Origin: UBA7672 sp965229115
GTDB taxonomy: Bacteria; Pseudomonadota; Alphaproteobacteria; Caulobacterales; Hyphomonadaceae
Length of the DNA stretch: 64,000 bases
NCBI GenBank assembly: GCA_965229115.1
Contig: CBDDIR010000003.1
Span: 3,224,001-3,288,000 of the forward strand
Direction of reading: 5' to 3'
Shown here: piece after piece, positions 52,327 to 60,423 of the stretch
Layout of the letters: each line of letters begins with the position of its first letter
Numbering within the stretch: position 1 is the first letter of the stretch
Position numbers and translations under genes: made by a program
Notes under the pieces: model-generated
The model's input: the letters and a program-made list of their open reading frames with translations, nothing else
Database searches by the model: none
Told to the model about the DNA's origin: nothing

Positions 52327-53770
52327 GCGAGCCACCCACTTCGTCGAGCGCTGCACGCGCAACATCGAAATCCGAGAACGGGATCGTGACGCCTTTCACG
52401 ATCTGGCCGGTTTCGTGACCCTTGCCCGCGATCAGCAGCGCGTCGCCAGCTTTCAGGCGGCGGACGCCTTCGATGATAGCCGTGGCGCGATCGCCGATCT
52501 CGCTGGCATCCGGCGCGCCATTGCGGATCGCAGCGCGGATCTTCGCAGGCTCTTCCGAGCGTGGATTATCGTCGGTGATGATGACTTCGTCAGCGAGGCG
52601 ACGCGCCACATCGCCCATGATCGGCCGCTTGGTCGCATCGCGATCGCCACCGCAGCCGAACACCACGATCAGCTTGCCACGCACGTGCGGACGCGCCGCG
52701 CGCAGGAGAACGTTGAGACCATCCGGCGTGTGTGCGTAGTCGACAAACACCGGCGCCTTGGTCGCCGTTTGCCCGACCAGCTCGAGACGGCCGTGCACGC
52801 CCGTCAGCGCCTGCAAGCCGTCGAGAACGGCGTTCACATCATCGCCCAGCGCCATCGCGATACCGGCTGCGCACAGCGCGTTGAGCGCCTGGAACTCGCC
52901 GATGAGCGGCAAGTGCACCTTGCGCTCATTGCCCGCGCTCGGCCCTTCGCCCCACTGGATGACGAGATCCTGACCGGTGCCGCGCGGCAGCGCTTCGGCG
53001 ATGCGCAGGTCACGGCCACGCCAACCCACGGTGAACGGCTTCAGGCCAGCTTTCCGCGCGGCCGCCTCGAACACGTCGAGCTCCGGGCTATCGGCATTGA
53101 TCACCGCCGGTGCGCCTTGCGGCAGCAGGTCGGTGAACAGCTTCAGCTTGGCATTGCGGTAGTCGTTGAAGTCCTTGTGGTAGTCGAGGTGGTCCTGCGT
53201 GAGGTTCGTGAACGCGCCAGCGGCGAGCTTCACGCCATGCAGGCGGTATTGCGCGAGGCCGTGGCTGGAGGCCTCCATCGCCGCATGCGTCACGCCTTCC
53301 TTGGCCAGCTTGTCGAGCGTCGCATGGATCGCGACGGGATCCGGCGTCGTGTGACCAAGATCGAGCACGCCGGACGGGCCGATCGCGCCGAGTGTTCCCA
53401 TCGAAGCCGCCTTGCGGCCCATATGCGTCCAGATCTGGCGAAGGAAATCGACGGTCGAGCTCTTGCCATTCGTACCAGTCACGGCGGCTACGACGGCGGG
53501 CTGCGACGTATAGAAGGCGGCAGCAGTCGCGGCGAGCGTGAGACGCGGCTCAGCCGTCTTCACCGCAGGCACGCCCCACTCGCCGGGACGATCGTCGGTC
53601 AGCACGGCAACCGCGCCGGCTTTCACCGCGCCGTCGATATAATCGCGCCCGTCGCCCGCAACGCCTTTCAGCGCTGCGAACAGGAAGCCGGGTTTCACCT
53701 TGCGGCTGTCCGCAGTGATGCCGGTGATCTCGATGGAAGGAGCGCCCGCAACGAGCTGGTCGAGTTTCAT
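52319..53770 (-). CDS. murE: UDP-MurNAc-dipeptide--meso-diaminopimelate ligase MurE
   Basis: 483 aa. ITADSRKVKPGFLFAAL, ATP loop VTGTNGKSSTVDFL, EASSHGLAQYRLHGV, FTNLTQDHLDYHKDFNDY in two parts, and the DNPRSEEP motif that selects meso-diaminopimelate rather than lysine. So the cell wall should be the common Gram-negative A1-gamma type. Overlaps ftsI by four bases (ATGA). Confidence 0.98.
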   Translation of the reverse strand: MKLDQLVAGAPSIEITGITADSRKVKPGFLFAALKGVAGDGRDYIDGAVKAGAVAVLTDDRPGEWGVPAVKTAEPRLTLAATAAAFYTSQPAVVAAVTGTNGKSSTVDFLRQIWTHMGRKAASMGTLGAIGPSGVLDLGHTTPDPVAIHATLDKLAKEGVTHAAMEASSHGLAQYRLHGVKLAAGAFTNLTQDHLDYHKDFNDYRNAKLKLFTDLLPQGAPAVINADSPELDVFEAAARKAGLKPFTVGWRGRDLRIAEALPRGTGQDLVIQWGEGPSAGNERKVHLPLIGEFQALNALCAAGIAMALGDDVNAVLDGLQALTGVHGRLELVGQTATKAPVFVDYAHTPDGLNVLLRAARPHVRGKLIVVFGCGGDRDATKRPIMGDVARRLADEVIITDDNPRSEEPAKIRAAIRNGAPDASEIGDRATAIIEGVRRLKAGDALLIAGKGHETGQIVKGVTIPFSDFDVARAALDEVGGSHG

Positions 53771-55419
53771 GGTGTCGTCGCCTCCGATCCGCGCAGGCTT
53801 GCCGCTTCCGCCTTGGAAACTGCAAACGCTGGCCGCACGTCCAGAAGCGGCGCCGCACGCGCGATCACACGTCCTGCGATCGAGGCCGCCGTATAGGAGG
53901 CCGTGCGTTGGTCACCCGTTCTGGGTTGGGCCTCATCCAGTACGATAAGGACGACATATTGAGGGCGGGACGCCGGGAAAACGGCGGCGAAGGAGGTGAT
54001 GTTGCGATTGGGATCGTACCCATCCGGTCCCGGCTTTTCGGCCGTGCCGGTTTTGCCAGCGACTTCGTAACCTTGCGCATCGGCATTCTTGCCCGTGCCG
54101 CGCGTCACGGTTTCGCGCAGCATGCCGAGCACGGCTTCCGCTGTCTCAGGTTTCATCACTGGGCTCTTCTCGATCTTCGCGGGATCGATCGGCTCGAGGA
54201 ACGCCGGCGAGACGTAGTTCCCGCCATTGCCGAAGGCCGTGTAGGTCATCGCGAACGCCAGCGGGCTCACCGAGATGCCGTGGCCATAGCTGACCGTCGC
54301 CATCGCGGTCTGGTCCCACTTCTCGGGCGTCAGCGGAGAGGCAGTCTGCGGCCCTTCGTGCGACTGGCCGCCAAGCAGATGGAGACTGCGCAGGAAATTC
54401 TTCTGGCGCTCGACGCCCGCGCGCTGCGCGATCAGGGCCGCGCCGATGTTGGACGAGAACGCCAGCACATCAGCGGCCGTCACTGACTTCGCGTTCGGCA
54501 GCGGATGCGGATCCTTCACGGTCGCGCCACCGATCTTCACCGGTGTCGAAACGTCAAACCGGTCCGTCGGCGTCAGCGTGCCGGCATCCAGCGCTTCGGC
54601 AACCGTCAGAGGCTTGTAGATCGACCCAAGCTCGAAGCGTGCATTGAGCGCGCGGTTGAGCTTCACGGTGGGGTCCACTGCTCCGCGGCGATTGGGATCC
54701 ATGGCCGGCCACGATGCAACCGCCCTCACCGCGCCCGTGTTGGCGTCGACCACGATGCCCGCGCCGCCCTTCATGTTGAAATCAGCGAAGGCCCGCTCAA
54801 GCTCTTCCTCGACAACGAACTGCACGCTCGCATCCAGCGTCAGGCGCAGCGGCTCGCCACCTTCCTTGAGACGTTTTTCGAATGCCAGCTCGGAACCTTC
54901 CAGGCCGTCGCCGTCGATATTGGTGTAGCCGAGGAAGTGGCCCGCGAGCTTCCCGCGCGGATAAACGCGGCGTGCTTCTTCCACGAACTGCAGGCCTTCG
55001 ACGCCGAGGCCGAAGACCGCATCCTTCTCTTCCTGGGTCAGCCCGCGCTGCACCCAGACGAACTGGCGCTTGCGGTCGGAGAGCTGAGCCGTGAGACCGA
55101 TCAGGTCGAGACGCGGCAGAACCTTCTTGAGTTCGCTGGCGACCTCGCCCGCATCCCAGATCGCGCTCGGGTTCGCGGCAAGCGACCAGCCCGGCACCGT
55201 CGTCGCCAGCAACTCGCCCTTGCGATCGACAATGTCAGCCCGGCGAACCGACGCCACAACGGCCGTACGCGCACTCGCCGCAACCAGATCCGGCCCGTTC
55301 ATCGCCACATAAGCCGAACGCCCGACGATGACGGTGAAGACCAGCGCCAGCACACCCGCAACCATGCGAGCGCGGCGCCGTCCCCAGACATCAACTTCAG
55401 GGCGATCGAACAGCATCAT
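53767..55419 (-). CDS. ftsI: Septal transpeptidase FtsI (PBP3)
   Basis: 550 aa. Class B penicillin-binding protein. One N-terminal membrane helix (MVAGVLALVFTVIVGRSAYV), a pedestal domain, and the transpeptidase domain with SxxK as GSIYKPLT, SxN as FSSNIGA and KTG as VAGKTGTAEKPG. There are two adjacent Met codons at the start; either would work. It overlaps ftsL and murE by four bases each. Confidence 0.97.
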   Translation of the reverse strand: MMLFDRPEVDVWGRRRARMVAGVLALVFTVIVGRSAYVAMNGPDLVAASARTAVVASVRRADIVDRKGELLATTVPGWSLAANPSAIWDAGEVASELKKVLPRLDLIGLTAQLSDRKRQFVWVQRGLTQEEKDAVFGLGVEGLQFVEEARRVYPRGKLAGHFLGYTNIDGDGLEGSELAFEKRLKEGGEPLRLTLDASVQFVVEEELERAFADFNMKGGAGIVVDANTGAVRAVASWPAMDPNRRGAVDPTVKLNRALNARFELGSIYKPLTVAEALDAGTLTPTDRFDVSTPVKIGGATVKDPHPLPNAKSVTAADVLAFSSNIGAALIAQRAGVERQKNFLRSLHLLGGQSHEGPQTASPLTPEKWDQTAMATVSYGHGISVSPLAFAMTYTAFGNGGNYVSPAFLEPIDPAKIEKSPVMKPETAEAVLGMLRETVTRGTGKNADAQGYEVAGKTGTAEKPGPDGYDPNRNITSFAAVFPASRPQYVVLIVLDEAQPRTGDQRTASYTAASIAGRVIARAAPLLDVRPAFAVSKAEAASLRGSEATTP

Positions 55420-55778
55420 TGCGGCGGCTTCACCCTCGTATCCGGTGTGGGCGCAGGCGCAGCCGCTTCAGGCGTGACGGCAGGCAATGTCAGGCGCTCT
55501 TCGCCCAGCGTGCGCGACAGGGCTTCAGGCGCCACGTACTGGCGAGGGCTCGCTTGTTCGAGGCCAAGCTGCTGGCGCGCGATCGGCCCGATGCGATCCG
55601 GGCGCGTGAGATAGGCCTCTTCGGCCTTCATCACCGCAATGTCCTTGCCGATCGCCGTGGCTTCGGCCTTCAGCGTGTCGATCTCGCCTTGCGTTTCCTC
55701 GGCGCCCAGCTTGGCGCGGTACACCGCGACAGCCATCACCACGACGACGAAACCGCCGATGATTGCGAGTCTCTTCAT
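55416..55778 (-). CDS. ftsL: Cell division protein FtsL
   Basis: 120 aa. Small bitopic divisome protein: a membrane helix from the N-terminus (LAIIGGFVVVVMAVAVYRAKL), then a coiled coil (ETQGEIDTLKAEATAIGKDIAVMKAEEAYL), then the short LTRPDRIGPIARQQLGLEQASP motif shared with alphaproteobacterial FtsL. Identification rests partly on position between rsmH and ftsI. Confidence 0.9.
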   Translation of the reverse strand: MKRLAIIGGFVVVVMAVAVYRAKLGAEETQGEIDTLKAEATAIGKDIAVMKAEEAYLTRPDRIGPIARQQLGLEQASPRQYVAPEALSRTLGEERLTLPAVTPEAAAPAPTPDTRVKPPQ

Positions 55779-56806
55779 CAGCCAACTCCTTCAAGCTGTT
55801 TCAGCCCGGGCAGGCGGAACCCCTCGTCCGGAGGAGCATCCCATGCCGTCGCCTCGGTCCGCAGGGCCCAGCGCAAACGCGCCGAACGTGCCCGCGGATT
55901 TGCCTCGAGTTCGACTTCGCCCGGCTCGATGGCCTTGCGCTGGAGAACCTCGAAGGTCGGCGTCTTGCCCTTGGGCGTTCCCGGCAGGTGCCGCGACGCG
56001 CCCGGCTCGTTGCCGGACCGCGCCCTTAGGAACAGCTTCACGATGCGATCTTCGATTGAATGGAAGGTTACGACGACCAGGCGGCCGCCGGGTTTCAGCA
56101 CCTTCTCGGCTGCGGCCAGCGCACGCACCAGCTCGCCGGTTTCGTCGTTCACCCACATGCGCAGCGCCTGGAAGCAACGCGTGGCCGGATGAGTCGCTTT
56201 GCCGCGCCGCCCGCCCAGCGAGCGCTCGATGCAGTTGGCGAGCTCCAGCGTCGTGGTGAAGGGCTGCTGGCGACGACGGAACACGATGCCACGCGCCACA
56301 CGGCGGGCGCCGGGCTCCTCGCCAAGGATATGGAAGATGTCAGCCAATTCGCCCTCGGTGAGATGGTTCACCGCGTCAGCCGCGCTCGGCCCCTTCTTCT
56401 CCATGCGCATATCCAGCGGACCATCGCGCATGAAGGAAAACCCACGCCCTGCCTCGTCGATCTGGAAGGACGAAACGCCCAGGTCCAGCATTACGCCGTC
56501 GACCTTGTCGCCCCGGCCTGCTGCATGGACGATTGCTTCAAGTTCACCGAAACGGCCTGGCGCCGGAACCAGACGCTGGTCTTTCCCCGCATGCGCCCAG
56601 GCGCGTTCCATCGCTTCGGGATCGCGGTCGATCGCAATCAGCGTGATGTTGGCAACCGCCAGGGCGGCGCGGGCATACCCGCCGCCGCCATAAGTGCCAT
56701 CCACCATGATCGCACCACCGGTAGGCGCGAGCGCATGGATCACCTCCTCGATGAGGACGGGAACGTGGCCGGACGGCACGGGGGAGTTGAGTTCAAGTTC
56801 GCTCAT
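55778..56806 (-). CDS. rsmH: 16S rRNA (cytosine-1402 N4) methyltransferase RsmH
   Basis: 342 aa. SAM methyltransferase also called MraW. HVPVLIEEVIHAL, DGTYGGGGYARAAL (SAM loop), DLGVSSFQIDEAGRGFSF in the DLGxSSxQxD motif, FRRRQQPFTTTLELA, and FHSIEDRIVKLFL. Its stop shares one base with the ftsL start (TGATG), and its start overlaps mraZ as ATGA. Confidence 0.98.
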   Translation of the reverse strand: MSELELNSPVPSGHVPVLIEEVIHALAPTGGAIMVDGTYGGGGYARAALAVANITLIAIDRDPEAMERAWAHAGKDQRLVPAPGRFGELEAIVHAAGRGDKVDGVMLDLGVSSFQIDEAGRGFSFMRDGPLDMRMEKKGPSAADAVNHLTEGELADIFHILGEEPGARRVARGIVFRRRQQPFTTTLELANCIERSLGGRRGKATHPATRCFQALRMWVNDETGELVRALAAAEKVLKPGGRLVVVTFHSIEDRIVKLFLRARSGNEPGASRHLPGTPKGKTPTFEVLQRKAIEPGEVELEANPRARSARLRWALRTEATAWDAPPDEGFRLPGLKQLEGVG

Positions 56807-57270
56807 TCAGCGGCCGCCTGACCCGCAACACGGCGCGGCTTGGCCTTGAGAAGTCCGAGGCTTTCGCGAGCCAGCGCGCGCATCTCTTCGCGCATGGCTT
56901 CGAACGCCGACGGCTCCCAGATCTGGAAACGATCGCCCAGACCAACGAACATGGCGCGATCCGTGATGCCGGCCTTCGCCAGCAGTTCTGCATCCAGCAC
57001 GATCCGCCCACCGTCGTCGAACTTCGCCGCCCTCGCCTCGCCCATGATGTAGGTCGCGAGCGCGTACCGGCGCGGGTCCATCAGATCGAGGTCGGCCATG
57101 GAATCTTCGAAGCCTTCCATCAGGCGCATGCCCGCGCCCTCGATGCAGGCCTTGTCCAGCGACGGCCACAGGTAGACGCTCTCCTCGCCGCTGAGTGATT
57201 TGCGGAAAGGCGCGGGAATCGACACCCGCTTCTTTGCATCAACGCTGCTCTCAAAAGAGGAGAGGAACAT
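56803..57270 (-). CDS. mraZ: Transcriptional regulator MraZ
   Basis: 155 aa. Two AbrB-like SpoVT/MraZ halves: FESSVDAKKRVSIPAPFRKSL at the front and KFDDGGRIVLDAELLAKAGITDRAMFVGLGDRFQIWEP as the second half. It forms rings and represses its own dcw operon. The start at 57270 gives the conserved MFLSSF; a longer frame adds 15 basic residues. It is the first gene of the operon; its upstream region holds a periodic GGG array, a CtrA-like site and a DnaA box. Confidence 0.96.
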   Translation of the reverse strand: MFLSSFESSVDAKKRVSIPAPFRKSLSGEESVYLWPSLDKACIEGAGMRLMEGFEDSMADLDLMDPRRYALATYIMGEARAAKFDDGGRIVLDAELLAKAGITDRAMFVGLGDRFQIWEPSAFEAMREEMRALARESLGLLKAKPRRVAGQAAAE

Positions 57271-57346
57271 ACCCCGTGTTGCCCGCTTGGCGCTCGCCCG
57301 GATGGGGATGCGCACCCTGAAATTGTCTCGCCACGGAGCCCCTTCC

Positions 57347-57391
57347 GTGGAGTTTCAGGGGATACCATGGGAGAGCATGGGCGACAACGGG
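57347..57391 (+). promoter_or_regulatory. Candidate MraZ operator, 10-nt-periodic array
   Basis: Five pentamers exactly 10 nt apart on the plus strand: GTGGA (57347), AGGGG (57357), ATGGG (57367), ATGGG (57377), ACGGG (57387). E. coli MraZ binds three TGGG-type direct repeats with 5-nt spacers. Here the array is 77-121 bp before the mraZ start and on the strand opposite to the gene. Confidence 0.55.
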
Positions 57392-57394
57392 ACG

Positions 57395-57410
57395 TTAGGC
57401 CCTCGTTAAC
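57395..57410 (+). promoter_or_regulatory. CtrA-like site upstream of mraZ
   Basis: TTAG-GCCCTCG-TTAAC, one base from TTAA-N7-TTAAC, directly next to the GGG array. A GANTC site (GAATC, 57415) follows at five bases. Confidence 0.5.
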
Positions 57411-57469
57411 CATTGAATCGTCCGCCAACGGAACAAACCGGGTAGATCGGTGAGCTATATCCGCCTGGG

Positions 57470-57478
57470 TGTGGATAA
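57470..57478 (-). promoter_or_regulatory. Perfect DnaA box
   Basis: TGTGGATAA, the reverse complement of TTATCCACA, 200 bp before the mraZ start codon. A weaker relative CTGTCCACA is at 57558-57566. Confidence 0.5.
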
Positions 57479-57580
57479 GTGGTTAGCGAGATGTGAATCC
57501 ACCCGCCATTTGCCGCGCAAATACGGCCTTCGCGAGGTGGAGAACGTCGCGGCAGGCTGTCCACAGCTATTGGATGACAA

Positions 57581-57983
57581 CTCGATCAGGCGGCCTGTAA
57601 GCCGGGTTCTGTCCCCCGCCTTGCGGCGGATGGGCGACCATTCCTCTGGGACGGGCCTTGCGGACCGCCTCACGCGACCAACCCGGATGGAGCACAAAGG
57701 CGTGCCTGCTGGTTGCCCAGCGCCCATCCCTATTCGGTCTTGCTCCAGGCGGGGCTTACCTTGCCATCCCTGTCACCAGGGACGCGGTGGGCTCTTACCC
57801 CACCCTTTCACCCTTACCCGGGACAAGTCCCGGGCGGTTTGCTTTCTGTGGCGCTATCCCTCGGGTTACGCTTCCTTGCGGTCGCTTCCCCGGGCGGACG
57901 TTATCCGCCGCCTTGCCTACGTGGAGCCCGGACTTTCCTCCAGCAAGTTTCCCTGCCAGCGATCGCCCAGCCGCCTGATCGAG
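57581..57983 (-). ncRNA. rnpB: RNase P RNA
   Basis: About 403 nt; the ribozyme that matures tRNA 5' ends. The 5' end pairs with the 3' end (P1: CTCGATCAGGCGG on the plus strand at 57581 against CCGCCTGATCGAG at 57971). On the minus strand the 5' region reads GGAGGAAAGTCCGGGCTCCA, the universal conserved segment CRI, and the 3' region reads GACAGAACCCGGCTTACAGG, the other universal segment. Length is typical of a type A RNA. No rho-independent terminator is obvious before the mraZ leader. Confidence 0.97.
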
Positions 57984-58129
57984 CCGGTTCCATAGCAGAG
58001 GCTGACGGAAAGGGCGATTCCGACCGTTTCTGAGGCCATATAGCCGCACTTCAGCAATAACTGCGCTTAGTCATGGCCTGTTCAGGTAAGCCCTATTACA
58101 AGCGCCTCAACGATATCTGGAGGGTTTCT

Positions 58130-58444
58130 ATGCGTCTGACTGCACTTCTCGGCCTTGCCATCCTCGCTGCACCGGCGGCGCTCGCCGGTCCGACCGAAGG
58201 CGGCGCTCTCTACGAAGCCAAATGCAAAATGTGCCACGCTACCGGCATGGCCAACGCCCCGCTGATCGAGAAACTGGCGGCGCTCGACAACGACAAGATC
58301 GTCGACGCTCTCAACAACCCGGTCCCGATGATGGCTGGCGTGGTTCCGGGCCTCAGCGACCAGGACAAGCGCGACATCGCCGTCTTCCTCACGAAGAAGA
58401 CGATGCCGGCGAAGGGCGACCTTCCGGAAGTGAAAGCCCAGTAG
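58130..58444 (+). CDS. Small periplasmic c-type cytochrome
   Basis: 104 aa. Signal peptide ends at AALAG. One haem motif CKMCH near residue 31; candidate distal Met in VPMMAGVVPGLSDQDKRDIAVFL, which fits class I cytochromes of the cytochrome c5/c553 type. GGAGGG precedes ATG 58130, so the 19 codons before it are not used. It is followed by a strong terminator and is probably transcribed alone. The electron partners are unknown. Confidence 0.9.
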   Translation: MRLTALLGLAILAAPAALAGPTEGGALYEAKCKMCHATGMANAPLIEKLAALDNDKIVDALNNPVPMMAGVVPGLSDQDKRDIAVFLTKKTMPAKGDLPEVKAQ

Positions 58445-58469
58445 GCTGCTTCCACCTGCAGGAATCAGA

Positions 58470-58499
58470 AACGGCGGATCGCAAGATCCGCCGTTTTTC
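58470..58499 (+). terminator. Terminator of the cytochrome c gene
   Basis: Perfect 11-bp stem AACGGCGGATC / GATCCGCCGTT with a 4-nt loop GCAA and tail TTTC. Confidence 0.9.
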
Positions 58500-58643
58500 A
58501 TTTCGGCGCCGCACCCTTCAACACAGGATGTGTTGGAAGCGACACATGCGATGCGTCAGCGCTGTGACAATCCATTCTGCCGCAGTGACTTGGTAACTCT
58601 TCGGGCTGAGCCTCGTCAGATTGGGTCAGCACGGGGAATACGG

Positions 58644-59066
58644 ATGCTTCACTCAAAACGCACGGCGATGGCCGAAGCCAGCTGCACCGCGACGCTCGCC
58701 GGCATCGGCATCACGCCGCGTATCACGCAGCCACCCAGACTCACGCAGGGCCATTTCGATCGCGAGCTTCGGCTCTGGGTGAGCGACGGCTTCACCCGTC
58801 AGAGCTGGAAGGAAGACGGCAAGGTCTGGCACGAAACGCGCGATCGCCTGGTCATGCGCGAGGACGAGATCATCCGCGTCAGCATCTTCAACGATACGCC
58901 GTCCGTGCGCGTCATCTCCATGGGCGACAAACACCCGATGCTGCGCATCCGCCCCGGCGAAGCTGCGTCGATCGACCTGTTCGTTGATTCGCTCGAACCG
59001 TTCGAGATTGCTGTCGTCGGCCAGCCGCCGCTGTCGCGCCCCGTGCAGGTGCGGGCGAGCGCCTGA
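58644..59066 (+). CDS. Hypothetical protein, possibly cupredoxin-like fold
   Basis: 140 aa, start supported by a GGGGA site eight bases upstream; no signal peptide. The centre and end (VMREDEIIRVSIFNDTPSVRVISMG, then MLRIRPGEAASIDLFVDSLEPFEIAVVGQ) have the rhythm of a cupredoxin sandwich: a strand with E-x-V/I-x-V, a turn rich in PG, and a strand near the end. The usual copper ligands (H, C, H, M in order) are not present. This fold guess is weak. Its stop touches the convergent BLUF gene with no base between. Confidence 0.6.
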   Translation: MLHSKRTAMAEASCTATLAGIGITPRITQPPRLTQGHFDRELRLWVSDGFTRQSWKEDGKVWHETRDRLVMREDEIIRVSIFNDTPSVRVISMGDKHPMLRIRPGEAASIDLFVDSLEPFEIAVVGQPPLSRPVQVRASA

Positions 59067-59516
59067 TCAGACCGCGCGAAGCGGATTGAACGACGAGATC
59101 AGGTCCCAGAGACCATTGTCCGCGCCCGGCGCCGGCGCGCCGATCATGTGCGTGCGCACGCTAACCGCCTGACGAAGATCGCTGAACGCCTGCTTCTCCC
59201 CCGCGCTGAGATTGCGCGCGGCGACAAACTGCATGGCTTCGTGGAAGGCGCGCTGTTCGATCGATTGTGATTCGAGCGTGACCATGCCGGAATGCCGGCG
59301 ATCCTTGCGAAGCCGCTCAGCAAGACTCATCACGCCCGCGGCAGGTCCTTCAAGCGCTTGAAGAAAAACGCCTTCGTAGAACAGCAGCAGACCCGTGATG
59401 CCTGCCCGCGTGTTCGCTGCTTTTGCTCTTAGATAGATGCGGTCGAGCTCATCGGCCCGCAGCACGCCAACGGCAGTGCTTATATAGACCAGTCGATGCA
59501 GGGCTCCGGAAGGCAT
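59067..59516 (-). CDS. BLUF-domain blue-light sensor
   Basis: 149 aa. FAD-binding photoreceptor. LHRLVYISTAV gives the key Tyr, AANTRAGITGLLLFYEG the flavin-contacting Asn and the GITG turn, FLQALEGPA the essential Gln, and RLRKDRRHSGM the family's DxRH motif. In the later strand, RAFHEAMQF keeps Met but has Ala where many BLUF proteins have Trp. It has no attached output domain, so it must work through a partner. The start codon is the first that includes the conserved Tyr strand. Confidence 0.92.
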   Translation of the reverse strand: MPSGALHRLVYISTAVGVLRADELDRIYLRAKAANTRAGITGLLLFYEGVFLQALEGPAAGVMSLAERLRKDRRHSGMVTLESQSIEQRAFHEAMQFVAARNLSAGEKQAFSDLRQAVSVRTHMIGAPAPGADNGLWDLISSFNPLRAV

Positions 59517-59673
59517 GGCCGACTCCGTTTAACCTGTTGCGAGCATGAGCCATCAAAGGTGAACGGGGAATTAGCGTTTATGTCACACGGCGGTTCCGTG
59601 ACCGTGTGTGTTGTGCGCGCAACCGCAGTCACAGCCGCAGCGTTTTCTTCGGTCGAAATGCTGCTGTGTAAGT

Positions 59674-60423
59674 TCAGCTCTTCGCGAGACGAACCAGATC
59701 CGCGACGGCGTGCACGAGTGTGATCGTGTCAGTATCACCCTCACCATTCACGCGCTCTGGGCGCCAGCGCCGCTGGAAGGCGCGGATGCACGCTGCGGTA
59801 TCATCGTTGAATACGCCGGTGACACTGAGCTTGTAGCCGATGTCCGCAAGATCCTGTTGCAGGCCTTCGACCGTCATGCCGGCATCGCCCGCAGCCGCGC
59901 CATGCATCATCCACGGCTCCGGGCGCACCGGCTGAGGCCACAGGCCAATGCCGGCTTCGGCCAGCTGCTTCCACGGAAAACGCTCGCCTGGATCTTCCTT
60001 GCGATCAGGCGCGATGTCGGAATGCGCGACGATGCGATGCGGCGCGATCGGCCAGCGGCTGAGAATATCCTGGCACAGCGCAATCACGGCAGCGATCTGC
60101 ACATCTGGATAGGGCGGGAGGCCGAAGTCATGCCCGCCATTGACGATCTCGATGCCGATCGAGCGCGAGTTCAGATCTTCATCGCCCTGCCACCAGCTGC
60201 GCCCAGCCTGCCAGGCGCGCTTGTCCTCGGCGACGAGCTGGAAGATGCGGCCATCCTCCTCAACCATGTAGTGTGCTGAAACCTGCGGCTCCTGCGCGTC
60301 CTGCATGCGCGCGAGCGCCGTCGGGCCGTCCTTCATGCCGGTGTAATGCAGCACCAGCATGTCGAGCGGATGCAGGCGCTCGTTGAAGTTGGGGCTCGGG
60401 GCCTGGATGATTTCGTACTTCAT
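59674..60423 (-). CDS. N-acetylmuramoyl-L-alanine amidase (AmpD/AmiD type)
   Basis: 249 aa. Amidase_2 domain with zinc ligands H in LVLHYTGM, H in IVAHSDIAPDRKEDPG and the D in DPG; SAHYMVEEDGRIFQLV and WWQGDEDLNSRSIGIEIVNGG in two blocks are family motifs. A C-terminal peptidoglycan-binding domain follows (LQQDLADIGYKLSVTGVFNDDT, with RAFQRRWRPE). No signal peptide is visible, so cytoplasmic recycling of anhydro-muropeptides as in AmpD is likely, though the binding domain is more like AmiD. The start overlaps the transporter stop by four bases. Confidence 0.92.
   Translation of the reverse strand: MKYEIIQAPSPNFNERLHPLDMLVLHYTGMKDGPTALARMQDAQEPQVSAHYMVEEDGRIFQLVAEDKRAWQAGRSWWQGDEDLNSRSIGIEIVNGGHDFGLPPYPDVQIAAVIALCQDILSRWPIAPHRIVAHSDIAPDRKEDPGERFPWKQLAEAGIGLWPQPVRPEPWMMHGAAAGDAGMTVEGLQQDLADIGYKLSVTGVFNDDTAACIRAFQRRWRPERVNGEGDTDTITLVHAVADLVRLAKS

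Larger units (their letters stand above)
57271..57580. other. mraZ leader and promoter region
   Basis: 310 bp between mraZ and the 3' end of RNase P RNA. It contains the 10-nt-periodic array (57347-57391), a CtrA-like site (57395-57410), GANTC sites at 57415 and 57495, and a perfect DnaA box (57470-57478), listed separately. It must drive the whole mraZ-murC series. Confidence 0.7.

Noticed and set aside
59584..59608. Terminator after the amidase gene (CACACGG / CCGTGTG)
   Set aside because: The stem is short with an 11-nt loop and no T tract on the minus strand.
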